Below are positions 36,968 to 44,391 of a stretch of 58,223 nt of DNA, in pieces. Source of the DNA: Armatimonadota bacterium (lineage in GTDB: Bacteria; Armatimonadota; Zipacnadia; UBA1398; JAKPQA01); NCBI GenBank assembly GCA_029547025.1, contig JAKPQA010000270.1, forward strand, positions 1 to 58,223, given 5' to 3'. Every line of letters begins with the position of its first letter. Position 1 is the first letter of the stretch. A program made the position numbers and the translations under genes. Under the pieces are notes generated by a model. The model searched no databases. It worked only from the letters and a program-made list of their open reading frames with translations, and was not told the origin of the DNA.

Positions 36968-37747
36968 ATGGCGCACGAGGCGCGAGAGTCGGGGTGTGTG
37001 GGTGTGGCAGGCGAGTTCCGCACGGCTGACTGGGACCAGTACCGCATGGACTACGGCGATCCGCACAGGGTTGTGGAGCCGCTGGAACGTGAGGTCGCCG
37101 TGGTTGGCGACGCGCTCGAGGCGCTGCGGGCCGCCGGTGCCATCCCACACACGGAGTATGACACTGCCCGGTTCCTGGCTCATCGCGAAGCCGTGGCGCG
37201 TGAGTTCGAAATACCTTGGACGGCCATCTCGCCCCGGATGCAGCGCCTGCTCTATGCCCTCAACGCCATCAGCCAACCCCGCGTGATGGTCGCTGCCGGG
37301 GTGTTCTGCGGGAACACGTTCATCTCCAATGCCGGGGCCGGCGTTGGGCCGGGAGCGTGCTACCAGGCCCATGCGCTCATCGGTGTCGAGATCAAGCCGG
37401 ATGAGGCCGCGCGCGCCGAGCGCAACGTCCGCCGGATCGACCCCACCGGCATCGCCAGAGTGCTCGCCGCCGACGCGCTGGACGTGGTCGCGAAGCTCGA
37501 GGAGCCCATCGACCTGCTCTACCTCGACGCCGATGGGCACAGGGGTCAAGGGAAGGGCATCTATCTCGAGATCCTGCTGGCTGCGCTCAGCAAGATGCCG
37601 GCCGGTTCACTGGTGCTCGCGCACAACAGCGTCAACGGCGGCGATCCTGTGCAGCCATACCTCGACTATGTCCGCAACCCGGCCAACTGCCGCGCCAGCC
37701 TCAACGTCATCTTGGACCCGGAGGGCCTGGAGGTAACGGTGCTGTGA
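36968..37747 (+). CDS. Class I SAM-dependent methyltransferase-like protein next to the RiPP genes
   Basis: This protein of about 259 residues (start uncertain; a TTG at 36920 is possible) has a Rossmann pattern: VMVAAGVFCGNTFISNAG near 107-124 in the SAM-binding position, HALIGVEIKPDEAARAERN for the acidic ribose-binding strand, and IDLLYLDADGHRGQGKGIYLEILLAAL. The latter resembles O-methyltransferases that use an Asp-metal site. The glycine motif is unusual. The gene converges on the first precursor peptide gene, 10 nt apart. A role in methylating the peptide is possible but unsupported beyond location. Confidence 0.55.
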   Translation: MAHEARESGCVGVAGEFRTADWDQYRMDYGDPHRVVEPLEREVAVVGDALEALRAAGAIPHTEYDTARFLAHREAVAREFEIPWTAISPRMQRLLYALNAISQPRVMVAAGVFCGNTFISNAGAGVGPGACYQAHALIGVEIKPDEAARAERNVRRIDPTGIARVLAADALDVVAKLEEPIDLLYLDADGHRGQGKGIYLEILLAALSKMPAGSLVLAHNSVNGGDPVQPYLDYVRNPANCRASLNVILDPEGLEVTVL

Positions 37748-37757
37748 TGCGGATGAG

Positions 37758-37997
37758 CTAGTAGTTGGCGTAATCCGCGTAGTTGGCGTAGTCGGGGTAG
37801 TTGGCATAGTTCGGGTAGTCCGCGTAGTAGCCCCCCAGGCATCCGGACAGCACGCCGGCACCGGCGACCAGTCCGGCCCCCAGCGCCGCCCTTGCCGCGT
37901 GGCTCAGGAATGCCCGTCTACAGATCGGGCTGAGCGCCTCCGCTGGTTGGGGGAGCCCCTCTTGTGGCGCCGCGACTCCAGGCCTCGCCTCGGCCAT
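37758..37997 (-). CDS. RiPP precursor candidate 1: Tat/lipobox leader and Tyr-x-Asn/Asp repeat core
   Basis: A 79-residue peptide. Residues 22-31 read LSPICRRAFL with Arg27-Arg28 as a twin-arginine signal. A hydrophobic stretch follows, then LSGC at 50-53, a good lipobox with Cys53. The core 54-79 consists of seven consecutive triplets starting at Tyr58: YAD, YPN, YAN, YPD, YAN, YAD, YAN, closing with Tyr79. Leader positions match precursor 2 exactly. Three-residue aromatic-x-Asn/Asp motifs are the known substrates of cyclophane-forming radical SAM/SPASM enzymes. The radical SAM gene lies upstream on the same strand. A weak GGAGAGG precedes the ATG. An unmodified surface lipoprotein is the alternative. 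Confidence 0.65.
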   Translation of the reverse strand: MAEARPGVAAPQEGLPQPAEALSPICRRAFLSHAARAALGAGLVAGAGVLSGCLGGYYADYPNYANYPDYANYADYANY

Positions 37998-38184
37998 CGC
38001 CGTTCATCCTCTCCCGGGGCAGCCAGCACAGTCCGCGGCGTCGGGATCTGCCGACGAACCCCTCCGTAACTCCACCAATTCTACACAGGAATGTCGCCGA
38101 TGGTTCCCGATTCCGCTATGCAGAGTGCATCCGCGGAAGTCGTCGAGGACCTCAGGACATGTCCTGCCCCCGGGCACTCCGGCC

Positions 38185-38490
38185 TCAGTAGTAGTTCGCG
38201 TAGTCCGCGTAGTTGGCGTAGTCGCCATAGTTCGCGTAGTTGCCGTAGTCACCGTAGTTGTAGTAGTCCCCATAGCCGCCATGGTCACCATAGTCGCCGT
38301 AACCAAAGTCGACATAGCCATACAGCCCCAGACAACCCGACAGGGTTGCCGCCCCAGCGACCACGCCGGTGCCGATAGCTGCTTTGGCGATCCGGCCAAG
38401 GAACGCCCGTCGGCAAATGGGGCTCAGCCCAGCCATCTCCGGATCTCGTGCCCCCTCAACCGATCGGGCTGGTTCGCGCTCGTCTGCCAT
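38185..38490 (-). CDS. RiPP precursor candidate 2: same leader, longer Tyr/Gly/Asp/Asn core
   Basis: A 101-residue peptide with the leader of precursor 1: LSPICRRAFL at 22-31, Arg27-Arg28, and LSGC ending at Cys53, at identical positions. The 48-residue core holds about twelve aromatic-x-Asp/Asn triplets (YVD, three YGD, YYN, YGD, YGN, YAN, YGD, YAN, YAD, YAN) and ends YY. The final triplets YAN, YAD, YAN are shared with precursor 1, suggesting duplication and repeat expansion. Glycine in the middle position of the N-terminal triplets recalls Gly-rich GRRM-type substrates. The ATG at 38490 is chosen because the leader then aligns. The gene starts 77 nt after the maturase partner. Confidence 0.65.
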   Translation of the reverse strand: MADEREPARSVEGARDPEMAGLSPICRRAFLGRIAKAAIGTGVVAGAATLSGCLGLYGYVDFGYGDYGDHGGYGDYYNYGDYGNYANYGDYANYADYANYY

Positions 38491-38567
38491 CGCTGCCCAC
38501 TCCCTCCACCGCGTGCGCTCTCCCAACTCGCAGTCGATATGCCCTCGGAGCGGATTCCCCTCCACGC

Positions 38568-39446
38568 CTACGACGTGCCGCGGCCGCATGGCGTTCCCAT
38601 GGGGTTTGTACTGCTGGTGGCCGACGCTCCGGCCTCGCGCGCCATCTTCGCCAGATGGGCCATCAGGCCCCGCCACACCTCGCAGCGCTCGTGGTCCTCA
38701 AGGCCGGGTGCAACCCAGAAGCCGCCACACCAAGGGAACGCCGCACAGAAGGCGCACTCTGCGCGCGTTCGGAACAGCGCACGCCGGTAGCCTTCGAGCT
38801 CGCGCCACAGTGCCGAGCCGCGCCAGCCTTCCAAGCCCTCACCACCAGCGCCGAACCACCGCTCGCGGCGGTCGAAACGGGCCGACAGTGTCGCCAAACC
38901 CTGAACGGAGATATAGATATTCCTTCCCACCACGGCCTCCTCGGCGTGCCATAGGTCACATGGCCAGCCGCCGGACACCGCCTGCGCCAGCGAGTGCCAC
39001 GGTTCCACGGGCGACTCGAGAGTCGGGCAGGTGATGTAGAAGTCCAGTGCCGCCGCCAGGTCGGGTCCCGGCCACAGGTCTAGGTCCGCGAGCCGGGCCG
39101 GAACACCCGCCTCACCGCAAGCCCGGAGACGCTCGAGCGCACTTTGGCCCGGCGGGATCTCGGCCGATGCGCACTCCCCCCGCGCCAGCACGGCAGTGGG
39201 GAGCGCGGCCGGTGGACCGGTGAGCGCCCGGATCGACAGGTCGCCCGGGTATTCCCGCAACGCGGGTCCCCATGGTGCGTCCTCGGGAAGGCTGACCCGC
39301 ACCGCGCGACCGACCTCCAGCGATGACAGCCAGTCCGCCGCGGCAAGCTCCGTCTCGGCCATCTCCAGCACAGCGCGGCTACCTTCCGGCAGTCCGAACC
39401 ACTCGCCCGGCAAGTCCACTAACGCTGTGGCGCGCCCCTCGCTCAC
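38568..39446 (-). CDS. SPASM-like partner protein without the radical SAM cluster motif
   Basis: A 292-residue cytoplasmic protein. The GTG start at 39446 overlaps the radical SAM stop codon (GTGA) and has GGAGG 7 nt upstream, so translation is coupled. It has no CxxxCxxC. The N-terminal two thirds may be a degenerate half-barrel. The C terminus has a Cys-rich SPASM-like end (CAFCAAFPWCGGFW, then ERCEVWRGL), typical of auxiliary cluster regions. Other SPASM-only partner proteins are known in peptide-modifying systems (GeoRSP type). A role as a recognition or electron-transfer partner of the maturase is inferred. No RRE-like domain was identified by eye. Confidence 0.55.
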   Translation of the reverse strand: MSEGRATALVDLPGEWFGLPEGSRAVLEMAETELAAADWLSSLEVGRAVRVSLPEDAPWGPALREYPGDLSIRALTGPPAALPTAVLARGECASAEIPPGQSALERLRACGEAGVPARLADLDLWPGPDLAAALDFYITCPTLESPVEPWHSLAQAVSGGWPCDLWHAEEAVVGRNIYISVQGLATLSARFDRRERWFGAGGEGLEGWRGSALWRELEGYRRALFRTRAECAFCAAFPWCGGFWVAPGLEDHERCEVWRGLMAHLAKMAREAGASATSSTNPMGTPCGRGTS

Positions 39447-40603
39447 TCGGCCGCCTCCTCGCACGACGACTCGCCGCTCGGTGCGACCAGTGCCGGCGGC
39501 CCGAGCAGCTCGCGCAGCCGCCCGAACAGGCGCTTCCTCGCCGCGCAGAAACCGGTCTCTCGTGTTAGGTCTCCATAGGCGATCAGTCCGTCGTTGGGGC
39601 AGCCCCCCCCGCAGAGCGCCCACCACTCGCAGTCCTGACACGGGCCGTGCAGAAGTCCCTCAGCCCGTCCGACCATCATGCTTCGCGCACGGCTCGCCAG
39701 GATGCTACCCAGCGGCTCTTCAAACAGGTTGCCAAACCGCCCTACCCCGCTGTCGATGCACCGACCGCAGCCGTAGACCGACCCATCCGGAGTGACGCCC
39801 AGATGGCTGTCCGAGCATCGCCCGCTGCAGTCGCAACACAGCCGCGACCGCTGCCCGCGCCAGGCTTCCCACCACTCGGCGAGCGGCGCCACCCGCGCGC
39901 GGCATCCATCTTCCCGCCATGCATCCAGGAGTTCCACCAGAAACTCGCCGTACTCGTCCGCCGTGAGCCCCAACGCGCCGTCAGCCGGGGCCGCCGCCCT
40001 CCCCTGAGCGTAGAGTGGGTTGAAGCGCGTCGATGCCCCGGGATCCCAGTTGCGGAAGTATCGATAGATCCTCGCGGCGTGGCCCAGGCTCTCCCGGTGG
40101 ACCACGTAGACCACGCCGTACCGGATGCCCGACCGCCGCAGGAGCTCGGTCGCCTCGAGCCAGCGCTCGTCGTAATCCACGCCGTCCCTCAGCCCGCGCC
40201 AGCCTGGAACCGGGTCGAACGACGTGCCCACGCGCGACCGCCCGAGCAGCTCGCGGAGCAGAGGGATCCACTCCGGCGTCAGCAGCGACAGGTTCGTCTG
40301 GATCGAGTTCGTGACCCGGTTCGCGTTGGCGCCGAACGCCTCGCGCTGCGCCTCGAGCACATGCCAGTAGAACGCTGGGCCCATGAGCATGGGCTCGCCG
40401 CCGTGCCAGAGGAAGTTCAGCCCATCGCCCCGCGCGGCACACAGCCACTCGGCGAAGGCGCCAAAGAGCGCAGGGAGTTGGTCAACACGCATGGGCGATG
40501 AGGTCTTGCCCGAATCCGCCGAGCAGTACCGGCACGTACCGTTGCAGGCATTCGTCGGCTTCACCACCACCAGCACTGGGCCGACACCTCCCTGTTCGCG
40601 CAT
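39443..40603 (-). CDS. Radical SAM/SPASM peptide maturase candidate (GrrM/anSME-like)
   Basis: This 386-residue protein has the cluster motif C20-x3-C24-x2-C27 (CNGTCRYC) and FLWHGGEPMLM near 64-74. IQTNLSLL follows, then a long SPASM region with CCDCSGRC, YGCGRC, CQDCEWWALCGGGC and a final GFCAARK. The layout matches enzymes that modify peptides or sulfatases. It starts a four-gene leftward set: maturase, partner, precursor 2, precursor 1. The triplet-repeat peptides suggest cyclophane formation. The alternative is an anaerobic sulfatase maturase, since two Cys-type sulfatases lie 6 and 13 kb away. The ribosome site is weak. Confidence 0.75.
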   Translation of the reverse strand: MREQGGVGPVLVVVKPTNACNGTCRYCSADSGKTSSPMRVDQLPALFGAFAEWLCAARGDGLNFLWHGGEPMLMGPAFYWHVLEAQREAFGANANRVTNSIQTNLSLLTPEWIPLLRELLGRSRVGTSFDPVPGWRGLRDGVDYDERWLEATELLRRSGIRYGVVYVVHRESLGHAARIYRYFRNWDPGASTRFNPLYAQGRAAAPADGALGLTADEYGEFLVELLDAWREDGCRARVAPLAEWWEAWRGQRSRLCCDCSGRCSDSHLGVTPDGSVYGCGRCIDSGVGRFGNLFEEPLGSILASRARSMMVGRAEGLLHGPCQDCEWWALCGGGCPNDGLIAYGDLTRETGFCAARKRLFGRLRELLGPPALVAPSGESSCEEAAE

Positions 40604-40726
40604 CCATCTCTAGGACGCTCGACACCGCCATCGGTGCCGTGACCACCCGAGCGAATGCCCGGGGCAGGCACTCGGTGTCCCCGCTTGGAACTACCCCGCA
40701 CTCTGCGTTTCGCTGGGGGGAACGAA

Positions 40727-43486
40727 ATGCGTGCCCGCTCTGCCCATGCCCGGCGGCTTCTGCTCGCGTGCGCGCAGTGTGTACTGGCCCCGTGTCTGCC
40801 GTCGATGGCTCAGACACCTGGCGATCCGCCGACCCTCTACGTCTCGCCCGATGGGCAAGATGCCTGGTCGGGTGCGTTGCCCCAGCCCGATGGCGCGGGC
40901 ACTGACGGGCCTTTGGCCACCGTGCATGCTGCGCGTGATACCATCCGCGCCATGCGCGAAGATGGCCGGCTCGCAGCCGGTGCCCGCGCTCGCGTTGTGC
41001 TGCGCGGCGGCACATACTGGCTGACCGAGCCCCTTGTTCTCGAACCGCGCGACTCTCATGTCGACTATGTCGCCTACCCCGGGGAGCACCCAGTTCTCAG
41101 TGGTGGAACATTGGTCGGCGGTCTCACCCGCGAAGCTGATGGCACCTGGGCAACCACGCTACCCGGCGTCGCCGACGGCAGCTGGTACCCCCGGCAGCTC
41201 TTCGTGGACGGCCGTCGTGCCACACGGGCCAAGTCACCCAACGAGGGGTTCTACTTCGTGCGTGACACGTTTCCACCCCCTGAGCCGCCCGGTCAGGAGC
41301 CCGATGAGAGCCGCACGGCCTTCCGCTTCGAGCCCGGCGACATCCGGCCCTGGGTTGACCTCGAGGATGCCGAAGTCGTTGTCTTCCACTCCTGGGAGAC
41401 CTCGCGCCACCATATTGCCTCCCTCGATGAGGACGCCCAGGTGGTTCGGTTCACCGGACCGGCCCATTGGCACTTCGGCTACTTCGGCCCCGAGCAGCGC
41501 TTCTACGTGGAGAACATCGCCGAGGCGCTCGACACGCCCGGCGAGTGGCACCTCGACCGCCGCACCGGCCGACTGCGCATACTGCCGGAACATGATCAGG
41601 ACCTTTCGGCTGCCGAGGTGATCGCAGCGCGCTTGCCGCTGCTCGTGGCCCTGACCGGCGACGCGGAGCTCGGGCTCGTGGTCCACGGAGTCCGGTTCGA
41701 TGGCCTTTGCTTCGCGCACCAGGACTGGACCCTCCCGCCCGGGGGCCACAGCGACGCCCAGGCAGCGTTCTCCGTGCCTGCGGCGGTGATGCTCGACGGC
41801 GCCGCCAACTGCCGCTTCGATGGCTGCGAGGTCGCCCACGTGGGCGGATACGGCCTCTGGCTCCGCCGAGGGTGCCACGGCAACACGATCACACGCGGCA
41901 GCTTCCACGACCTCGGGGCCGGCGGGATCCGGATCGGCGAGGCCCTTCCGGCGGCCGCCGATGCCGCCGAATCGCGCGCCAACACTGTCGAGAACAATCA
42001 CATCCACGACGGCGGCCATGTCTACGCCGCGGGCGTGGGCATCTGGGTCGCACAGAGCAGCCATAACCTCATCTCGCACAATGATGTCCACGACCTCAAC
42101 TACTCCGGCATGTCCATCGGCTGGAACTGGGGTGATGAGCCCAACCGCACGCGCGCCAACACCATCGAGTTCAACCACGTGCACCATGTGATGGGGAGTA
42201 TGCTCAACGATGGGGGAGCAATCTACACGCTCGGCGTGTCGCCCGGCAGTGTGATACGCGGCAATCTCCTCCACGATGTGTGGCCCTACAGCAATCTAGG
42301 ATGGGGCATCTACCTGGACGCCACCACTGCCGGCTACACGGTGTCGCACAATGTTGTCTACAACACATACTCGGGCGGAGTCATGTACAACAACGGCGGC
42401 CACGACAACGTCATCGACAACAACGTGTTCGCGTTCTCGGCCGCCGAGGCCCTATGGCCCTGCTTCGAGCCACGGCCGTGCGACTTCCGCCGGAACATCG
42501 TGTACCTGAGCCAGGGCGAGCTGCTGGTGCCGTTCGCCGAGCACTGGCTTCGGGATCGGATCGCGGCAGGCGAGTCACTGGGTGTGTGGGATGAGAATGT
42601 CTACTTCCGGACCGGCGCCCGGCCGCTGAAGTTCCTCGGCCGCGATTTCGCTGACTGGCAAGCGCTGGGGCTGGATGCGAGGTCACAGATCGCCGACCCG
42701 GAGTTCCTCGATGTGGCCGCGTACGACTTCCGGCTCGCCCCGACCTCGCCCGCTATCGCGTTGGGCATCGAGTCGATTGACGTCTCGAGCGTCGGCCTCT
42801 ATGGCGATCCCGAGTGGGTCCGTCAGCCCTCGTTGACACCCCACGAGCCTGTCGAGCTCTCTCGCATCGGCGGACGGGCGCGGCCGCAGTCCATTGGCGA
42901 CGGCTTCGAAACCCGCCCGCCTGGCTCGCGCCCCTCGAGAGCCACCGTCTCAGGGGAGCGCCACGGTGCCTCGATCCGTATCGCCGCCGAGGTGGCCGCC
43001 AGCGGCGACCAGAGCCTGGCCATCCGCGACGCCGCTGGTCTCGAGCTCCGTTGGGAGCCCCACTTCTACTACCAGCTGGACCTCACGGAGGGTATGGCCC
43101 GTCAGAGCTTCGACCTGTGGCTGGGGGCCGGCGGTGAGCTGTTCACCGAGTGGCGTGACGACACGGCCTATCCCGGGTGCGTCGGACCGAGCGTGGCCGT
43201 CAACTCGGCAGGCCAGGTCTCCGCTGGCGGGACGGTGCTCACCGCAATCCCTCTCGGCCAGTGGGTCCACTTCGACATCGAGTGCGCCCTGGGCAACGAT
43301 CCGCCGTCTCCCTTTGTGCTCACCGTAACCGTGCCCGGCGATGATGGGCCGCGCCGGTTCACCGATCTGCCGGTCCCAGGCGCCGACTTCCATGCGCTGC
43401 GGTGGGTCGGGTTCGTCAGCACCGCAGATGCCGACACCACGTCCTATATCGACAACGTGGAGGTCGATGCCGTGCCGGCCCCGTGA
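40727..43486 (+). CDS. Secreted right-handed beta-helix protein (GH120/pectate-lyase-like)
   Basis: A 919-residue protein with a signal peptide (LLLACAQCVLAPCLPSMAQ) after an ATG preceded by GGGGGGAACGAA. LYVSPDGQDAWSGALPQPDGAGTDGP opens the DUF1565/beta-helix family often found with xylosidase or lyase activity. Parallel-helix coils run through about 340-620 (CRFDGCEVAHVGGYGLWLRR, NTVENNHIHDGG, NTIEFNHVHH). The C terminus (about 735-919) is a concanavalin-like or jelly-roll domain. It is divergent from the maturase gene. Likely a glycan-cleaving enzyme of the cell surface; substrate unknown. Confidence 0.65.
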   Translation: MRARSAHARRLLLACAQCVLAPCLPSMAQTPGDPPTLYVSPDGQDAWSGALPQPDGAGTDGPLATVHAARDTIRAMREDGRLAAGARARVVLRGGTYWLTEPLVLEPRDSHVDYVAYPGEHPVLSGGTLVGGLTREADGTWATTLPGVADGSWYPRQLFVDGRRATRAKSPNEGFYFVRDTFPPPEPPGQEPDESRTAFRFEPGDIRPWVDLEDAEVVVFHSWETSRHHIASLDEDAQVVRFTGPAHWHFGYFGPEQRFYVENIAEALDTPGEWHLDRRTGRLRILPEHDQDLSAAEVIAARLPLLVALTGDAELGLVVHGVRFDGLCFAHQDWTLPPGGHSDAQAAFSVPAAVMLDGAANCRFDGCEVAHVGGYGLWLRRGCHGNTITRGSFHDLGAGGIRIGEALPAAADAAESRANTVENNHIHDGGHVYAAGVGIWVAQSSHNLISHNDVHDLNYSGMSIGWNWGDEPNRTRANTIEFNHVHHVMGSMLNDGGAIYTLGVSPGSVIRGNLLHDVWPYSNLGWGIYLDATTAGYTVSHNVVYNTYSGGVMYNNGGHDNVIDNNVFAFSAAEALWPCFEPRPCDFRRNIVYLSQGELLVPFAEHWLRDRIAAGESLGVWDENVYFRTGARPLKFLGRDFADWQALGLDARSQIADPEFLDVAAYDFRLAPTSPAIALGIESIDVSSVGLYGDPEWVRQPSLTPHEPVELSRIGGRARPQSIGDGFETRPPGSRPSRATVSGERHGASIRIAAEVAASGDQSLAIRDAAGLELRWEPHFYYQLDLTEGMARQSFDLWLGAGGELFTEWRDDTAYPGCVGPSVAVNSAGQVSAGGTVLTAIPLGQWVHFDIECALGNDPPSPFVLTVTVPGDDGPRRFTDLPVPGADFHALRWVGFVSTADADTTSYIDNVEVDAVPAP

Positions 43487-43592
43487 TGGCGCGGCAAGGG
43501 GCTGTGCGGCCCGTCGCGTCGAGTCGCCCGCCATGGGTGCCGTCCTGCTTCCCGCTGTTGTCACGCTGACGAAGCACCAACGAGGTGGTTGT

Positions 43593-44318
43593 GTGGAGGA
43601 GTCCGCCGTTATCCGGCTGGGTGATCGCGACGTCGAGTACCGCATCGTGCGGAGCCACCGATCGTCGCGCGTCCGCCTCAAGGTGGGGCCCGCCACCGGT
43701 CTGGTGGTCGTGGTGCCCGTGGCGTTCAACGCCCAGCGAGTGCCCGAGATTCTCGCCGGCGAGAAGGACTGGATTCTCAAGCACGTCCGGCGCGTCGAGG
43801 CCGTGGAGGCCGCACGTCCGCGGATTGCGCTGTGTGATGGCGGGCAGGTCATGTTCGGAGGCCGGCCCCTCACCATCCAGGTGCACCCCCGGCCGGGCGG
43901 TCTGGGCCCCACCGTCATCACTCGGTCCGATGACGCCATTCACGTCGCTCTTGCCCGCACGGACACGGCGCGGCTCGAGGAACTGCTCCTCGAATGGCTC
44001 CAAGGCCATGCACGATCCGCAATCCACGCGGCGATCCTCGATCTCGACCCCGACCGTCAGTTCCGCTTCGACCGTCTGTGCATCCGCGATCAGCGAACCC
44101 GCTGGGGCAGCTGCTCCAGCCGTGGGGAGCTCTCCTTCAGCTGGCGCCTGATCATGGCCCCGCCGGAGGTACTCCGATACGTGGTTGCTCACGAGCTTGC
44201 CCACATTCGTGAGCGTAGCCACTCCCGACGGTTCTGGAGTCTGGTGGGCCAGCTGGTGCCCGACTACGACGCCGCCAAGCGGTGGCTCCGCACCCACGGC
44301 GCCCACCTCGAGTTCTGA
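43593..44318 (+). CDS. YgjP/SprT-like zinc metalloprotease (M48-related)
   Basis: A 241-residue cytoplasmic protein. The zinc motif H200-E-L-A-H204 is followed by a third ligand candidate His210 (RERSHSRRFW). RTRWGSCSSRGELSFSWRL at about 168-186 is the family signature of YgjP-type proteins. The GTG start at 43593 is preferred because GAGGTG lies 5 nt upstream; an ATG at 43533 has no ribosome site. The function of the family is poorly known (putative metal-dependent hydrolase). The gene follows the beta-helix gene on the same strand after 106 nt. Confidence 0.85.
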   Translation: MEESAVIRLGDRDVEYRIVRSHRSSRVRLKVGPATGLVVVVPVAFNAQRVPEILAGEKDWILKHVRRVEAVEAARPRIALCDGGQVMFGGRPLTIQVHPRPGGLGPTVITRSDDAIHVALARTDTARLEELLLEWLQGHARSAIHAAILDLDPDRQFRFDRLCIRDQRTRWGSCSSRGELSFSWRLIMAPPEVLRYVVAHELAHIRERSHSRRFWSLVGQLVPDYDAAKRWLRTHGAHLEF

Positions 44319-44360
44319 CTGAGCCCACTGCGTGGCCGGCGGCCTCGTCCGGCACCGACC

Positions 44361-44391
44361 ATCTGTTATCTCTCATCTGCCATCTGCCATC
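44361..44391. repeat. Heptanucleotide tandem repeat (ATCTGYY-type, four units)
   Basis: ATCTGTT, ATCTCTC, ATCTGCC, ATCTGCC follow each other directly after the YgjP-like gene and cover the stop codon of the convergent GH42-like gene. A second heptamer series (CTCCCGA-like, three units) lies at 50847-50864 in the spacer between 50704 and 51004. Short heptamer repeats of this kind occur in intergenic regions of several phyla. Confidence 0.5.

Noticed and set aside
38004-38399. Thr-rich frame on the minus strand overlapping the precursor genes
   Set aside because: It is a shadow of the Tyr-codon repeats in another frame and has no ribosome site.
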